A DNA stretch of 11,205 bases from Methanobacteriota archaeon (GTDB lineage Archaea > Methanobacteriota > Methanobacteria > Methanobacteriales > Methanobacteriaceae). The DNA lies in assembly GCA_023430285.1 (NCBI GenBank), contig JAEZAV010000018.1:1-11205 (forward strand), given 5' to 3'. This document shows, piece after piece, positions 5,380-11,205 of the stretch (position 1 is its first letter; each line of letters begins with the position of its first letter). The notes beneath the pieces were generated by a model, which searched no databases, had not been told where the DNA came from, and saw only the letters and a list, made by a program, of their open reading frames with translations. A program made the translations under genes and the position numbers.

Positions 5380-6144
5380 TTATTCATCCCTCTTTAAAAA
5401 TTCTTCAGTAAGCTTGAGGTATGCCTTGGTACCTGTGCAATCTGGGTCGTAACTTATAACAGACTTGTTGTAACCTGGGGCTTCTGCAACCCTAATATTT
5501 TCAGGTATCTCGGTTTTGTACAATTCTTCTTCGAAGTACTTCTGTACTTCAGCCTTAACTTCCCTACCTAATTTGGTTTTAGGCTTGAACTTTGTTAGAA
5601 GAACACCTTTAATTTCTGTTGGGCTGTTTAGATCCTCTGCAACTATGTCAATAACTTCTAACAAGTCAACCATTCCTTCCAAAGCAAATGGTTCTGCTTG
5701 TATTGGAATTAAAACACTATCACTAGCTGTGAGAACATTTGTGGCTATGATGTTAAGTGTTGGGGGTGAGTCTATGAACACATAGTCATAATTTTCCTTA
5801 ATACCCTTTAACTTATTGTTCAAAACAGCAATAGGTGCTGTTTGGGCATTTAAATAAGCTTCGATTCCTGAAAGTTTTATGTTTGCAGGAATTAAACTCA
5901 ATCCATCATGTTCTGTTTCAAGGACTGCTTCTTCAATTTCGCACTTTCCATAGAGAACATCCCTCATGGTATTATCCATTTCCCTCTTCATGAGTCCGAG
6001 TGATGTGGTGGCATTTCCCTGAGGATCAAAATCAACTAACAAAATCTTTTTACCCTTCAATGCTAATCCTACAGCTAAGTTAACTGCGGTAGTAGTTTTA
6101 CCACTACCTCCCTTTTGATTTAAGACTGCTACAACTTCCACCAT
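5380..6144 (-). CDS. ParA/Soj-family partition ATPase
   Basis: A complete 254-residue deviant-Walker ATPase. KGGSGKTTTA (11-20) has the signature lysine K11 and catalytic K16. VDFDPQGNATTSLG (37-50) is the Walker A' segment. YVFIDSPPTLN (121-131) is Walker B with D125. The C-terminal LGREVKAEVQKYF and the final TGTKAYLKLTEEF region match Soj proteins. There is no N-terminal helix-turn-helix extension, so it is the short type that leaves autoregulation to its partner. ParA binds DNA non-specifically as an ATP dimer and moves or positions cargo attached to a centromere-binding protein. Start ATG has AAGGAG at 6161-6156. It forms a two-gene operon with the small downstream protein and is flanked by 8-bp repeat arrays. 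MinD-like positioning of other cargo is the main alternative. Confidence 0.92.
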   Translation of the reverse strand: MVEVVAVLNQKGGSGKTTTAVNLAVGLALKGKKILLVDFDPQGNATTSLGLMKREMDNTMRDVLYGKCEIEEAVLETEHDGLSLIPANIKLSGIEAYLNAQTAPIAVLNNKLKGIKENYDYVFIDSPPTLNIIATNVLTASDSVLIPIQAEPFALEGMVDLLEVIDIVAEDLNSPTEIKGVLLTKFKPKTKLGREVKAEVQKYFEEELYKTEIPENIRVAEAPGYNKSVISYDPDCTGTKAYLKLTEEFLKRDE

Positions 6145-6204
6145 GTAAATTACAACTCCTTAACACTATAATAAAACTTTGTTGAAAAAGTTTTTAACAA
6201 TTCA

Positions 6205-6228
6205 TCAGTTCTTAAGTTAATAAGTTAT
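6205..6228 (+). promoter_or_regulatory. Three octads in the parA promoter region (candidate operator)
   Basis: TCAGTTCT, TAAGTTAA and TAAGTTAT stand in 8-bp register. The segment 6206-6227 matches 4671-4692 at 20 of 22 positions. On the minus strand it reads TATAACTTATTAACTTA, so it may also contain or overlap the promoter. Placement fits autorepression by the operon's own small DNA-binding protein. Confidence 0.65.
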
Positions 6229-6250
6229 ACTGTTATTGATATTTCATAGT

Positions 6251-6273
6251 TATAAATGTGTTTCACATTTATA
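6251..6273. promoter_or_regulatory. 23-bp perfect palindrome upstream of parA
   Basis: TATAAATGTG (6251-6260) and CACATTTATA (6264-6273) are perfect reverse complements around TTT. It has no T-tract next to it and lies about 110-130 bp upstream of the parA start. It could be an operator for a dimeric regulator or a strong RNA stem. Confidence 0.6.
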
Positions 6274-6286
6274 CTGCTAAAGACAC

Positions 6287-6310
6287 AAAAAAAATCCAAA
6301 TCAAAGGATT
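6287..6310 (-). terminator. Second minus-strand terminator after the PMBR gene
   Basis: AATCC (6310-6306) and GGATT (6297-6293) pair on the minus strand around eight bases and are followed by T8 (6294-6287). It may be a fail-safe terminator, or end a separate short transcript. Confidence 0.45.
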
Positions 6311-6420
6311 GTAATAAAACGATGACTCATTTGTCTTTTCATGAAGACTTAGACCTCAAAATTAAATCTCCATACAATAAAAATAGTATTTGGATAGTTA
6401 TTCTGTAGAAAAAGATCCAT

Positions 6421-6459
6421 AAAAAAAAGGATTGAAATTGGATCCAATGATGGATCCAA
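6421..6459 (-). terminator. Hairpin/T-tract terminator of the PMBR gene
   Basis: TTGGATCC and GGATCCAA (6459-6452 and 6445-6438 on the minus strand) form a perfect 8-bp stem around six bases. T8 follows (6428-6421). It lies 18 bases after the stop codon. Confidence 0.7.
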
Positions 6460-6476
6460 AAAATATATTTTTTTAT

Positions 6477-7856
6477 TTAGCTGTAACTCGTGCTAGTCAT
6501 TGAAACGTAGCTCGGTAATCTTCCGTTACTGGCGTAGTAAACCATGATCTTGGAGAACATGTAAACCATTGATCCGAAGCCGATTTTTCCGAGGGTGCTT
6601 GATGCGTAGGATGGTGCTCTGTTGTTGGTGTTCATGAAACTGTTAATACTGTTTGCAATCTTCAGATATTCAGATTTTTGAATATTTCCTGCTTTAAGTG
6701 TGTTTACTGTGCTTCCAGGTGCTGTTGCAGATGATAATGTAATGGAAGCCTTTGATCCGCTGTTCACATTTATCAAGTCGGAAGTTAAAAGTTTAAGGAA
6801 CTGTGACATTGTTACCTGGGTACCTGAGATAGTAACATATGATGGCATTTTCTTATTGGTTTCAATGTACGTTTTAACGGTTTTAGCAGCAGTATTTATC
6901 TGACTCATGGTAAATGAGGTAGATGATGGAGAACTGCCAACATTACTGGCCCATATCATCATTTTAGCTAGTAAAGTTGGATTTTGAGGAGCTAACTCTG
7001 GATGAGGTCCGCTTAAAACACTCCTACCACTACCATAGGTATCACCCACAATAGCACCGTAACCCTTGTAACCTGTGCTGCTGTCTGCATAGGTTGCAAA
7101 GGTGGTTATTGTACCGCCTGAAGCGTACATTGCAGGACCGTTGTAATGCGCAAGGTTTAAAGTACCACTGAAACCTAGTAACGAACTTCCGCTACTGGTC
7201 ATTGATACTGGAAGAGTTCCTTCGTGTATAACTGACTTAGATCTTACATGGGGAGCAACTCCAAGTCCTTGGTACATTCCATCAACGTAACTGGAACCTG
7301 CGTAACCACCTGCACAAATACCTAAAAATCCATGGCCGGTGTAAACGAAGTTTCTTATGGCACTTTTTGCTGAACTGCTCAAGAAATTCATGTAGTCACT
7401 GCCCTTACTTCCCCCGGGCAGGACCAGTAGATCGTAATTCGATAAAATCGATGAGCTGATGGTTGTGGATGTTGCGTAGGTAAATTTATATCCTGGCACA
7501 AGATTTTTGTTGTTAACAGAATCTAAAGCTGTTTTAATACCGTTCACACAACTAGGCAATGCGCCTTTTTCCGATGAGCTAACATAGTAACTGTAGATAA
7601 GAACTCGAACTGTTTTAGTGGATGTTGTACCCACAGTTTTTGCGGTGGACACTGTTTTAGTTGATGTGGCTGTTGTTTTCACTGTTGTATTTGTTGTATT
7701 TTTGATTTGAACGTTGGATGTACTGGAACTGTTTGCTGCAAAGGAAGTGCCTAAATTTAAGGTCATACTCAATCCTATTAGCAACAAAATTGTTAGGGCT
7801 AATTTTTGTTTAATCTTAACAACTCCTAAATGAAATAAACTATCATATTTTGACAA
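6477..7856 (-). CDS. Secreted BPL_N-like glutamine-amidotransferase-fold protein with C-terminal pseudomurein-binding repeats
   Basis: Residue numbers count from the TTG at 7856. Residues 16-41 form a signal peptide (KQK, then a long hydrophobic core, then TSFAA). A Ser/Thr linker follows (42-80). Residues 82-305 resemble the N-terminal domain of biotin-protein ligase (BPL_N), a class I glutamine-amidotransferase fold: LLVLPGGS (143-150), GICAGGYAG (179-187, nucleophile C181) and SGPHPE (282-287, H285 and E287). The C-terminus has pseudomurein-binding repeats at about 316-357 and 391-438, with typical NKKMPSYVTISG and NNRAPSYASS cores, and a shortened third copy ending NGRLPSYVSM. I infer an enzyme-like protein held in the pseudomurein wall; its reaction is unknown. 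The start is doubtful: TTG at 7856 has no ribosome site, whereas AGGAG (7827-7823) lies eight bases before an in-frame ATT (7814-7812), exactly where the signal peptide should begin. Confidence 0.87.
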   Translation of the reverse strand: MSKYDSLFHLGVVKIKQKLALTILLLIGLSMTLNLGTSFAANSSSTSNVQIKNTTNTTVKTTATSTKTVSTAKTVGTTSTKTVRVLIYSYYVSSSEKGALPSCVNGIKTALDSVNNKNLVPGYKFTYATSTTISSSILSNYDLLVLPGGSKGSDYMNFLSSSAKSAIRNFVYTGHGFLGICAGGYAGSSYVDGMYQGLGVAPHVRSKSVIHEGTLPVSMTSSGSSLLGFSGTLNLAHYNGPAMYASGGTITTFATYADSSTGYKGYGAIVGDTYGSGRSVLSGPHPELAPQNPTLLAKMMIWASNVGSSPSSTSFTMSQINTAAKTVKTYIETNKKMPSYVTISGTQVTMSQFLKLLTSDLINVNSGSKASITLSSATAPGSTVNTLKAGNIQKSEYLKIANSINSFMNTNNRAPSYASSTLGKIGFGSMVYMFSKIMVYYASNGRLPSYVSMTSTSYS

Positions 7857-7863
7857 TTAAATG

Positions 7864-7871
7864 ATTTAAAT
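7864..7871 (-). promoter_or_regulatory. Candidate TATA box of the PMBR gene
   Basis: ATTTAAAT centred near 7867 would place the transcript start near 7841. That start is downstream of the TTG at 7856 and about 27 bases before the ATT at 7814, with the AGGAG inside the leader. Suggestive only. Confidence 0.3.
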
Positions 7872-7950
7872 GCCATAAATTCTTAACAGAGGCTTAAAAA
7901 TCTTTGAAATCAATAATCAATGATACTTAGCATTAATACTACTTTACATT

Positions 7951-7988
7951 GACCAAAGTATTCAGTTGTTTTAATACCCCCTTTGGTC
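7951..7988. repeat. Bulged stem-loop upstream of the PMBR gene
   Basis: GACCAAAG (7951-7958) and CTTTGGTC (7981-7988) pair perfectly. Inside them TATT (7959-7962) pairs with AATA (7973-7976), leaving a CCCC bulge on one side and a ten-base loop. Not followed by a T-tract. Candidate RNA structure or operator. Confidence 0.55.
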
Positions 7989-8161
7989 TCATCCAATGAT
8001 TTAGTATTATATAGAATAATTCTAAACAAGATGAGTGTTTTCTAATATTGTAGTTTTTCTCATTTAATACTTGTTCAATTTTTTCAATGAAAAAGGTTCA
8101 ATATTATACAATTTCAATTAAATTTTTAGAATTTTATTGTCAGATTCAAAAGAAGTTGTAA

Positions 8162-8199
8162 CCCTAAAAATTTGGAGGGTTGCAATTCCATTTTTAGGG
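8162..8199 (-). terminator. 3' hairpin after the histidine kinase gene
   Basis: CCCTAAAAAT (8162-8171) and ATTTTTAGGG (8190-8199) form a perfect 10-bp stem that starts six bases after the kinase stop codon. GGA/TCC inside can lengthen it with a two-base bulge. There is no long T-tract on the minus strand beyond it, so it may stabilise the mRNA end more than terminate. Confidence 0.5.
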
Positions 8200-8205
8200 G
8201 TATGT

Positions 8206-10668
8206 TTAAATGGAATTTTGCAATTTTTTAGAGATGGTGAAAAAGAAGGTGGAACCTTGACCCAATTCAGACTCCACCCAAACACGGCCGGAATGTCTGT
8301 CAATTATTCTTTTAATGATTGCTAGTCCAATTCCAGTACCATCATACTCCTGATTGGTGTGCAGACGTTTGAAGATCATGAATATCTTCTGGGCATGTTT
8401 GGCAGCTATACCAATTCCATTGTCCCTCACAGAAAATATCCATTCCTCCTCCTCTTCCTTAACTGAGACATGTATCTTGGGAACTTCTTGGTTCCTGTAC
8501 TTAATGGAATTTTCAATCAAGTTCTGTAGGAGCTGTATCATCTGTGATTCGTCGGCCCAGATTTTTGGGAGTGGATCGTGGGTAATTTCTGCATGGGTCT
8601 CGTCTATAGAAACCTTTAAATTTATTGTAACGTGGTCTAAAGCTTCTTCCATGTCCATTACATCGAATTCTTTACCTTGGGTCATGATTCTGGAGTAGGT
8701 AAGCAGATCTTCTATTAGGTTGTGCATCCTCTTGGCACCGTCGACAGCAAAGTCTATAAATTCGTTGGCATCACTGTCTAGTTCGTACTTGTACCTCTGT
8801 TTTAAAAGTTGTAGAAAGCTTGTAACCATTCTTAACGGTTCTTTCAAGTCGTGCGAAGCCACATATGCAAATTGTTGAAGTTCTGAATTGGATATTTCAA
8901 GTTTGTTAATGGTCTTTGTTAACTTCTGTTGGATGTCCAAAAGTTCCTGGTTGGATTGCTGTAACTTTTCCCTTAGATCCTGTTCCTTTTTTAAAAGTAT
9001 TTCTTTGTGTTCTTCTGCATGTCTGCGTTTTGTAAAATCCTGATAAGTACAGATAACATAATTTACACTTCCATCCTCATTTAAAACAGGTTCTGCGTTT
9101 ATGATCATCCAAATCAATTGGTCTGATCCAGGATTTAAAACGCTCACCAGTTGATTTTCAACTGTTAAACCAGTAAAGGTGGCCCTTCGAACAGGATGTT
9201 CATCCAGTTTCAAGAGTTTGTTGTCTTCTCCATAAACTTTCCAATTTTCCCAATTTTGGCTGTTGACGTTATAGATATCTGAATATTCATCCAAACCGAA
9301 CATGTTAATGAAAGCAGGGTTAACCAATAAAAATTGTCCAGATTTATCTATAAGTGCTACTCCTGGCTTTAAATTATTCATTAATACTTGGAAACGAATC
9401 TTACTTTTTTCAAGAGCGTTTTCAGCAATTTTACGCTCGGTTATATCATATATAAAAGAAATAGTATGGGGTTTTGATTTTAATTCAATTGATTCAGAGC
9501 GGGATAAAATTATGCGTTTTTCCCCAGATTTAGTTTTTATCCCGTACTCTGTTTCGGTGTTATTCTTTAAATCTTGGTCTTCCAAAGGATTATAATTTCT
9601 TAAAGACAGTAATGGGCTTAGTTTTTTGGGAGTGGTTCCAATTAATTCTTCCCTACTGTAACCAGTTAGTTTAACATAACTTTCATTTAATTCCACCAAT
9701 CTGTTTTCGTTGTCAGTGATGATCATGGCTGCAGGATTTTTATGAAATGCATTGAAAAATTTGTTTTTAGTTTCCCTTAGGTCCAAGTTAATGTTAAAAA
9801 GTTCCATATGCTGTTTTTTAAGCTTTTTGTTTGCTGCCTGAAGTTTTTTAGTTAAATTTTTCTGTTTCTCCAGAAGTTCTCTTCGGTGTCTTTCAATCTT
9901 TTTTCGTTCAGCTATGTCGATGGCAATGGTTGCCGCCCCTGCTATAGTTCCATCGGGGTCCATGATGGGTGATACTGATAGTGAAACAGGGATGATGGTT
10001 TGATCCTTGGTGATCCTAACTGTTTCATAGTTTTTAACGGATCTGCCAGACTTGATCTCCTTCATGATCCACCAAACATCATCTTCAAGATGTGCTGGTA
10101 CGAGCATGGAAATGGATCTACCCACAGCTTCCTTGGCACTGTAGCCGTACATCTTCTCTGCACCTTTGTTCCAGTCGGTGATGGTACCATCAAGATCCTT
10201 CCCAATTATGGTGTTTTCAGAAGACTCAACAATGGTGGCCAATCTATTGTGAGATTCTTCAAGCTTTTTCACATCGGTGATGTTGTGAACAATATGAACT
10301 GCTCCCTTCAACTCGTCATCCTCAAAAATAGGTGAGACAGATACTTTGTAGTATCCATTTAAACTGTCTATAAAAAATTTTTTGGTGTGTTCCCTATGAT
10401 CCTTGAGGAGCAATGAATGGGGGCAAAAATCAGGGGGTTCATCAGTTGAATGAACCAGAGAATAACAAGTTTTACCAATAAAATCTTCTGGTTCGCCATT
10501 TAAACGTTCGGTAAAATTTCTGTTAATATTTGTGATGATGTGATTCTCATCTATAATGATAACAAGATCTGGTAAAACATCAAAAGTTTGTTCCCACATA
10601 GTTAAATTTGCAGCTGAGCCCACACAACCATCAGAATTTAACCGAGTGTCAACATTTTTTTCTACCAC
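8206..10668 (-). CDS. Soluble sensor histidine kinase with four PAS domains
   Basis: 820 residues, no membrane span. PAS1 about 25-139, PAS2 141-256 (ending DIAERKKIE), a coiled coil 257-303, PAS3 304-415 (ending DITERK), PAS4 417-550, a second coiled coil 550-598, a HisKA dimerisation domain 596-662 with VASHDLKEPLR (phospho-acceptor H606), and a HATPase_c domain 700-814 with N-box QNLIEN (715-720), DNGIGI (749-754), FKRLH (766-770) and GTGIGLAI (777-784). All catalytic boxes are intact, so it should autophosphorylate. PAS1 carries C68, H73, C82 and H84, possible metal or redox ligands. It is an orphan: no response regulator is adjacent, so partner and signal are unknown. Start is GTG at 10668 without a good Shine-Dalgarno; the next in-frame start, ATG at residue 24, would begin right at PAS1. 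Confidence 0.93.
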   Translation of the reverse strand: MVEKNVDTRLNSDGCVGSAANLTMWEQTFDVLPDLVIIIDENHIITNINRNFTERLNGEPEDFIGKTCYSLVHSTDEPPDFCPHSLLLKDHREHTKKFFIDSLNGYYKVSVSPIFEDDELKGAVHIVHNITDVKKLEESHNRLATIVESSENTIIGKDLDGTITDWNKGAEKMYGYSAKEAVGRSISMLVPAHLEDDVWWIMKEIKSGRSVKNYETVRITKDQTIIPVSLSVSPIMDPDGTIAGAATIAIDIAERKKIERHRRELLEKQKNLTKKLQAANKKLKKQHMELFNINLDLRETKNKFFNAFHKNPAAMIITDNENRLVELNESYVKLTGYSREELIGTTPKKLSPLLSLRNYNPLEDQDLKNNTETEYGIKTKSGEKRIILSRSESIELKSKPHTISFIYDITERKIAENALEKSKIRFQVLMNNLKPGVALIDKSGQFLLVNPAFINMFGLDEYSDIYNVNSQNWENWKVYGEDNKLLKLDEHPVRRATFTGLTVENQLVSVLNPGSDQLIWMIINAEPVLNEDGSVNYVICTYQDFTKRRHAEEHKEILLKKEQDLREKLQQSNQELLDIQQKLTKTINKLEISNSELQQFAYVASHDLKEPLRMVTSFLQLLKQRYKYELDSDANEFIDFAVDGAKRMHNLIEDLLTYSRIMTQGKEFDVMDMEEALDHVTINLKVSIDETHAEITHDPLPKIWADESQMIQLLQNLIENSIKYRNQEVPKIHVSVKEEEEEWIFSVRDNGIGIAAKHAQKIFMIFKRLHTNQEYDGTGIGLAIIKRIIDRHSGRVWVESELGQGSTFFFTISKKLQNSI

Positions 10669-10998
10669 AATTTCAACCCCAATACTAAGTTAAATCAATT
10701 TTCCAGAATTACAATTAAAAAAGCATAGTAAAATCATTAGTAAATAAAATTTAACAAGTAATCATTCCATGAATGAGATGTTTCAATGGTAAACGATACT
10801 CCTACACAATTTTATTGTCCCACATTCTAGCTTAACATTATGGTTGATACACTATAAATATTTCTGCATTAGAATGTTATAAACTGAATTTAGTGGATAC
10901 TCACAACTCAAAAAAACTTAGGTGGATGTATCATAAAAAAAATATTTAAGCAACTAGAAAATTGAAGATCATTGAAATTAGAATCATGGACAAAAAGT
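10669..10998. other. Intergenic region upstream of the kinase
   Basis: No gene is supported in these 330 bases. They contain a strong TATA-like element TATAAATATTT (10853-10863) readable on both strands, a distant inverted pair TGATACA/TGTATCA (10845-10851 and 10927-10933), and one isolated TAAGTTA (10686-10692). Confidence 0.55.
10853..10863. promoter_or_regulatory. TATA-like element, direction unclear
   Basis: TATAAATATTT fits an archaeal TATA box on either strand. Minus: it would give the kinase mRNA a leader of about 160 bases. Plus: a transcript would run into the partial gene from behind (antisense) with no plus-strand gene to serve. Confidence 0.3.
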
Positions 10999-11205
10999 TT
11001 AGGGAGTCAAGAAGAAGATTTCAGGCTCTGGCAGATTATCCTTATTGTTCAGGTAGTACATGTTCAATATTGATATTAATTCGTAGATCAAAGCTTCACG
11101 ATGTTTAATTTCCTTTGGATTGAGTCCTTCTAGTGCTGTTAAATCGCATATTAAAATTTTAATTTTCATCAAATTTTCCTGGTTTAAAATTTGATTCTTA
11201 TCCTC
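10999..11205 (-). CDS. C-terminal fragment of an unrecognised protein (runs off the right edge)
   Basis: On the minus strand a frame is open from the window edge to TAA (11001-10999), giving 68 residues. The visible part has a polar start, a short hydrophobic segment KIKILICDLTALEG, a helix-like KHREALIYELISILNMYY, and a final PEPEIFFLTP. An internal ATG at 11169 (MKIKILICD) could begin a 56-residue protein but has only a weak AGGA upstream. I do not recognise a family. It is co-directional with the kinase, with a 330-base gap. Confidence 0.5.
   Translation of the reverse strand, partial: EDKNQILNQENLMKIKILICDLTALEGLNPKEIKHREALIYELISILNMYYLNNKDNLPEPEIFFLTP

Larger units (their letters stand above)
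6145..6476. other. parA upstream region, with palindrome and two terminators of the next gene
   Basis: These 332 bases hold no gene. From left: the parA Shine-Dalgarno (6156-6161), TATA-like TTTTATTATA on the minus strand (6176-6167), three octads (6205-6228), a 23-bp palindrome (6251-6273), and two minus-strand hairpin/T-tract terminators (6287-6310 and 6421-6459) following the PMBR gene. Between the terminators is an unexplained stretch with a GTCTT/AAGAC inverted repeat near 6331-6346. Confidence 0.65.
7857..8205. other. Intergenic region with two large hairpins
   Basis: No gene is seen in these 349 bases between the kinase stop and the PMBR gene. They hold a bulged hairpin (7951-7988), a 13-bp palindrome TAGAAT-A-ATTCTA (8012-8024), and a kinase 3'-end hairpin (8162-8199). 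Short open frames on either strand lack ribosome sites. Confidence 0.6.

Noticed and set aside
6301..6420. Small peptides on either strand between the two terminators
   Set aside because: The longest are 23 and 28 codons without ribosome sites.
8137..8325. 62-codon plus-strand open frame
   Set aside because: It lies across the kinase 3' hairpin and kinase coding sequence and has no ribosome site.
10686..10692. Additional octad site upstream of the kinase
   Set aside because: A single TAAGTTA without neighbours in 8-bp register; expected by chance in AT-rich DNA.
10986..11108. Plus-strand 40-codon frame beginning MDKKFRESRRRFQALAD, resembling the start of a PAS domain
   Set aside because: No Shine-Dalgarno, stops early, and overlaps the minus-strand partial gene. 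The resemblance is short and may be chance; a decayed PAS fragment cannot be excluded.

Overview
The window is AT-rich archaeal DNA, most likely from a pseudomurein-walled methanogen of the order Methanobacteriales (Methanobacterium or a close relative). The best evidence is a secreted protein with pseudomurein-binding repeats at 6477-7856. Supporting evidence is an Asp/Ser-rich surface protein with a sorting-signal-like tail, strong GGAGG Shine-Dalgarno sites mixed with probably leaderless genes, T-tract terminators, and a soluble multi-PAS histidine kinase of a kind common in methanogens. This placement is inference; no rRNA or methanogenesis gene is present.

Layout. Plus strand, left part: the C-terminal 246 codons of a large repeat-bearing surface protein (1-743), a six-span DUF308/HdeD-like membrane protein (1045-1560), a PNPOx-fold flavoprotein (2491-2913) and a 14-span DHA2-type MFS exporter (3078-4607). 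A 51-residue two-span membrane protein (1969-2124, minus) lies between DUF308 and the flavoprotein. Minus strand, right part: a ParA ATPase (5380-6144) with a small downstream partner (5031-5378), a secreted BPL_N/pseudomurein-binding-repeat protein (6477-7856), a four-PAS sensor histidine kinase (8206-10668), and the end of an unrecognised gene that runs off the right edge (10999-11205).

The most interesting signal is around parA. Degenerate 8-bp repeats (consensus TAAGTTAN) run in strict 8-bp register as a 13-unit array (4816-4919) and a 5-unit array (4670-4709) downstream of the two-gene operon. Three more units lie in the parA promoter region (6205-6228). The partner's C-terminus reads like a ribbon-helix-helix domain. 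Together they look like a compact partition cassette: an ATPase, a small DNA-binding partner, and centromere/operator arrays on both sides. The logic is that of omega/ParG/ParR-type systems that read short tandem repeats, but with an 8-bp pitch. This is inference from sequence and needs binding data.

Other points of note are eight perfect 15-bp repeats in the surface gene, a 14-bp inverted repeat enclosing the DUF308 gene, a candidate ATT start codon in the secreted pseudomurein-binding gene, and several strong palindromes or hairpins in the long intergenic gaps. The gaps are otherwise without recognisable genes. The cell-surface genes (repeat protein, DUF308, PMBR protein, exporter, sensor kinase) suggest an envelope/stress-response neighbourhood, but nothing shows that they act together.
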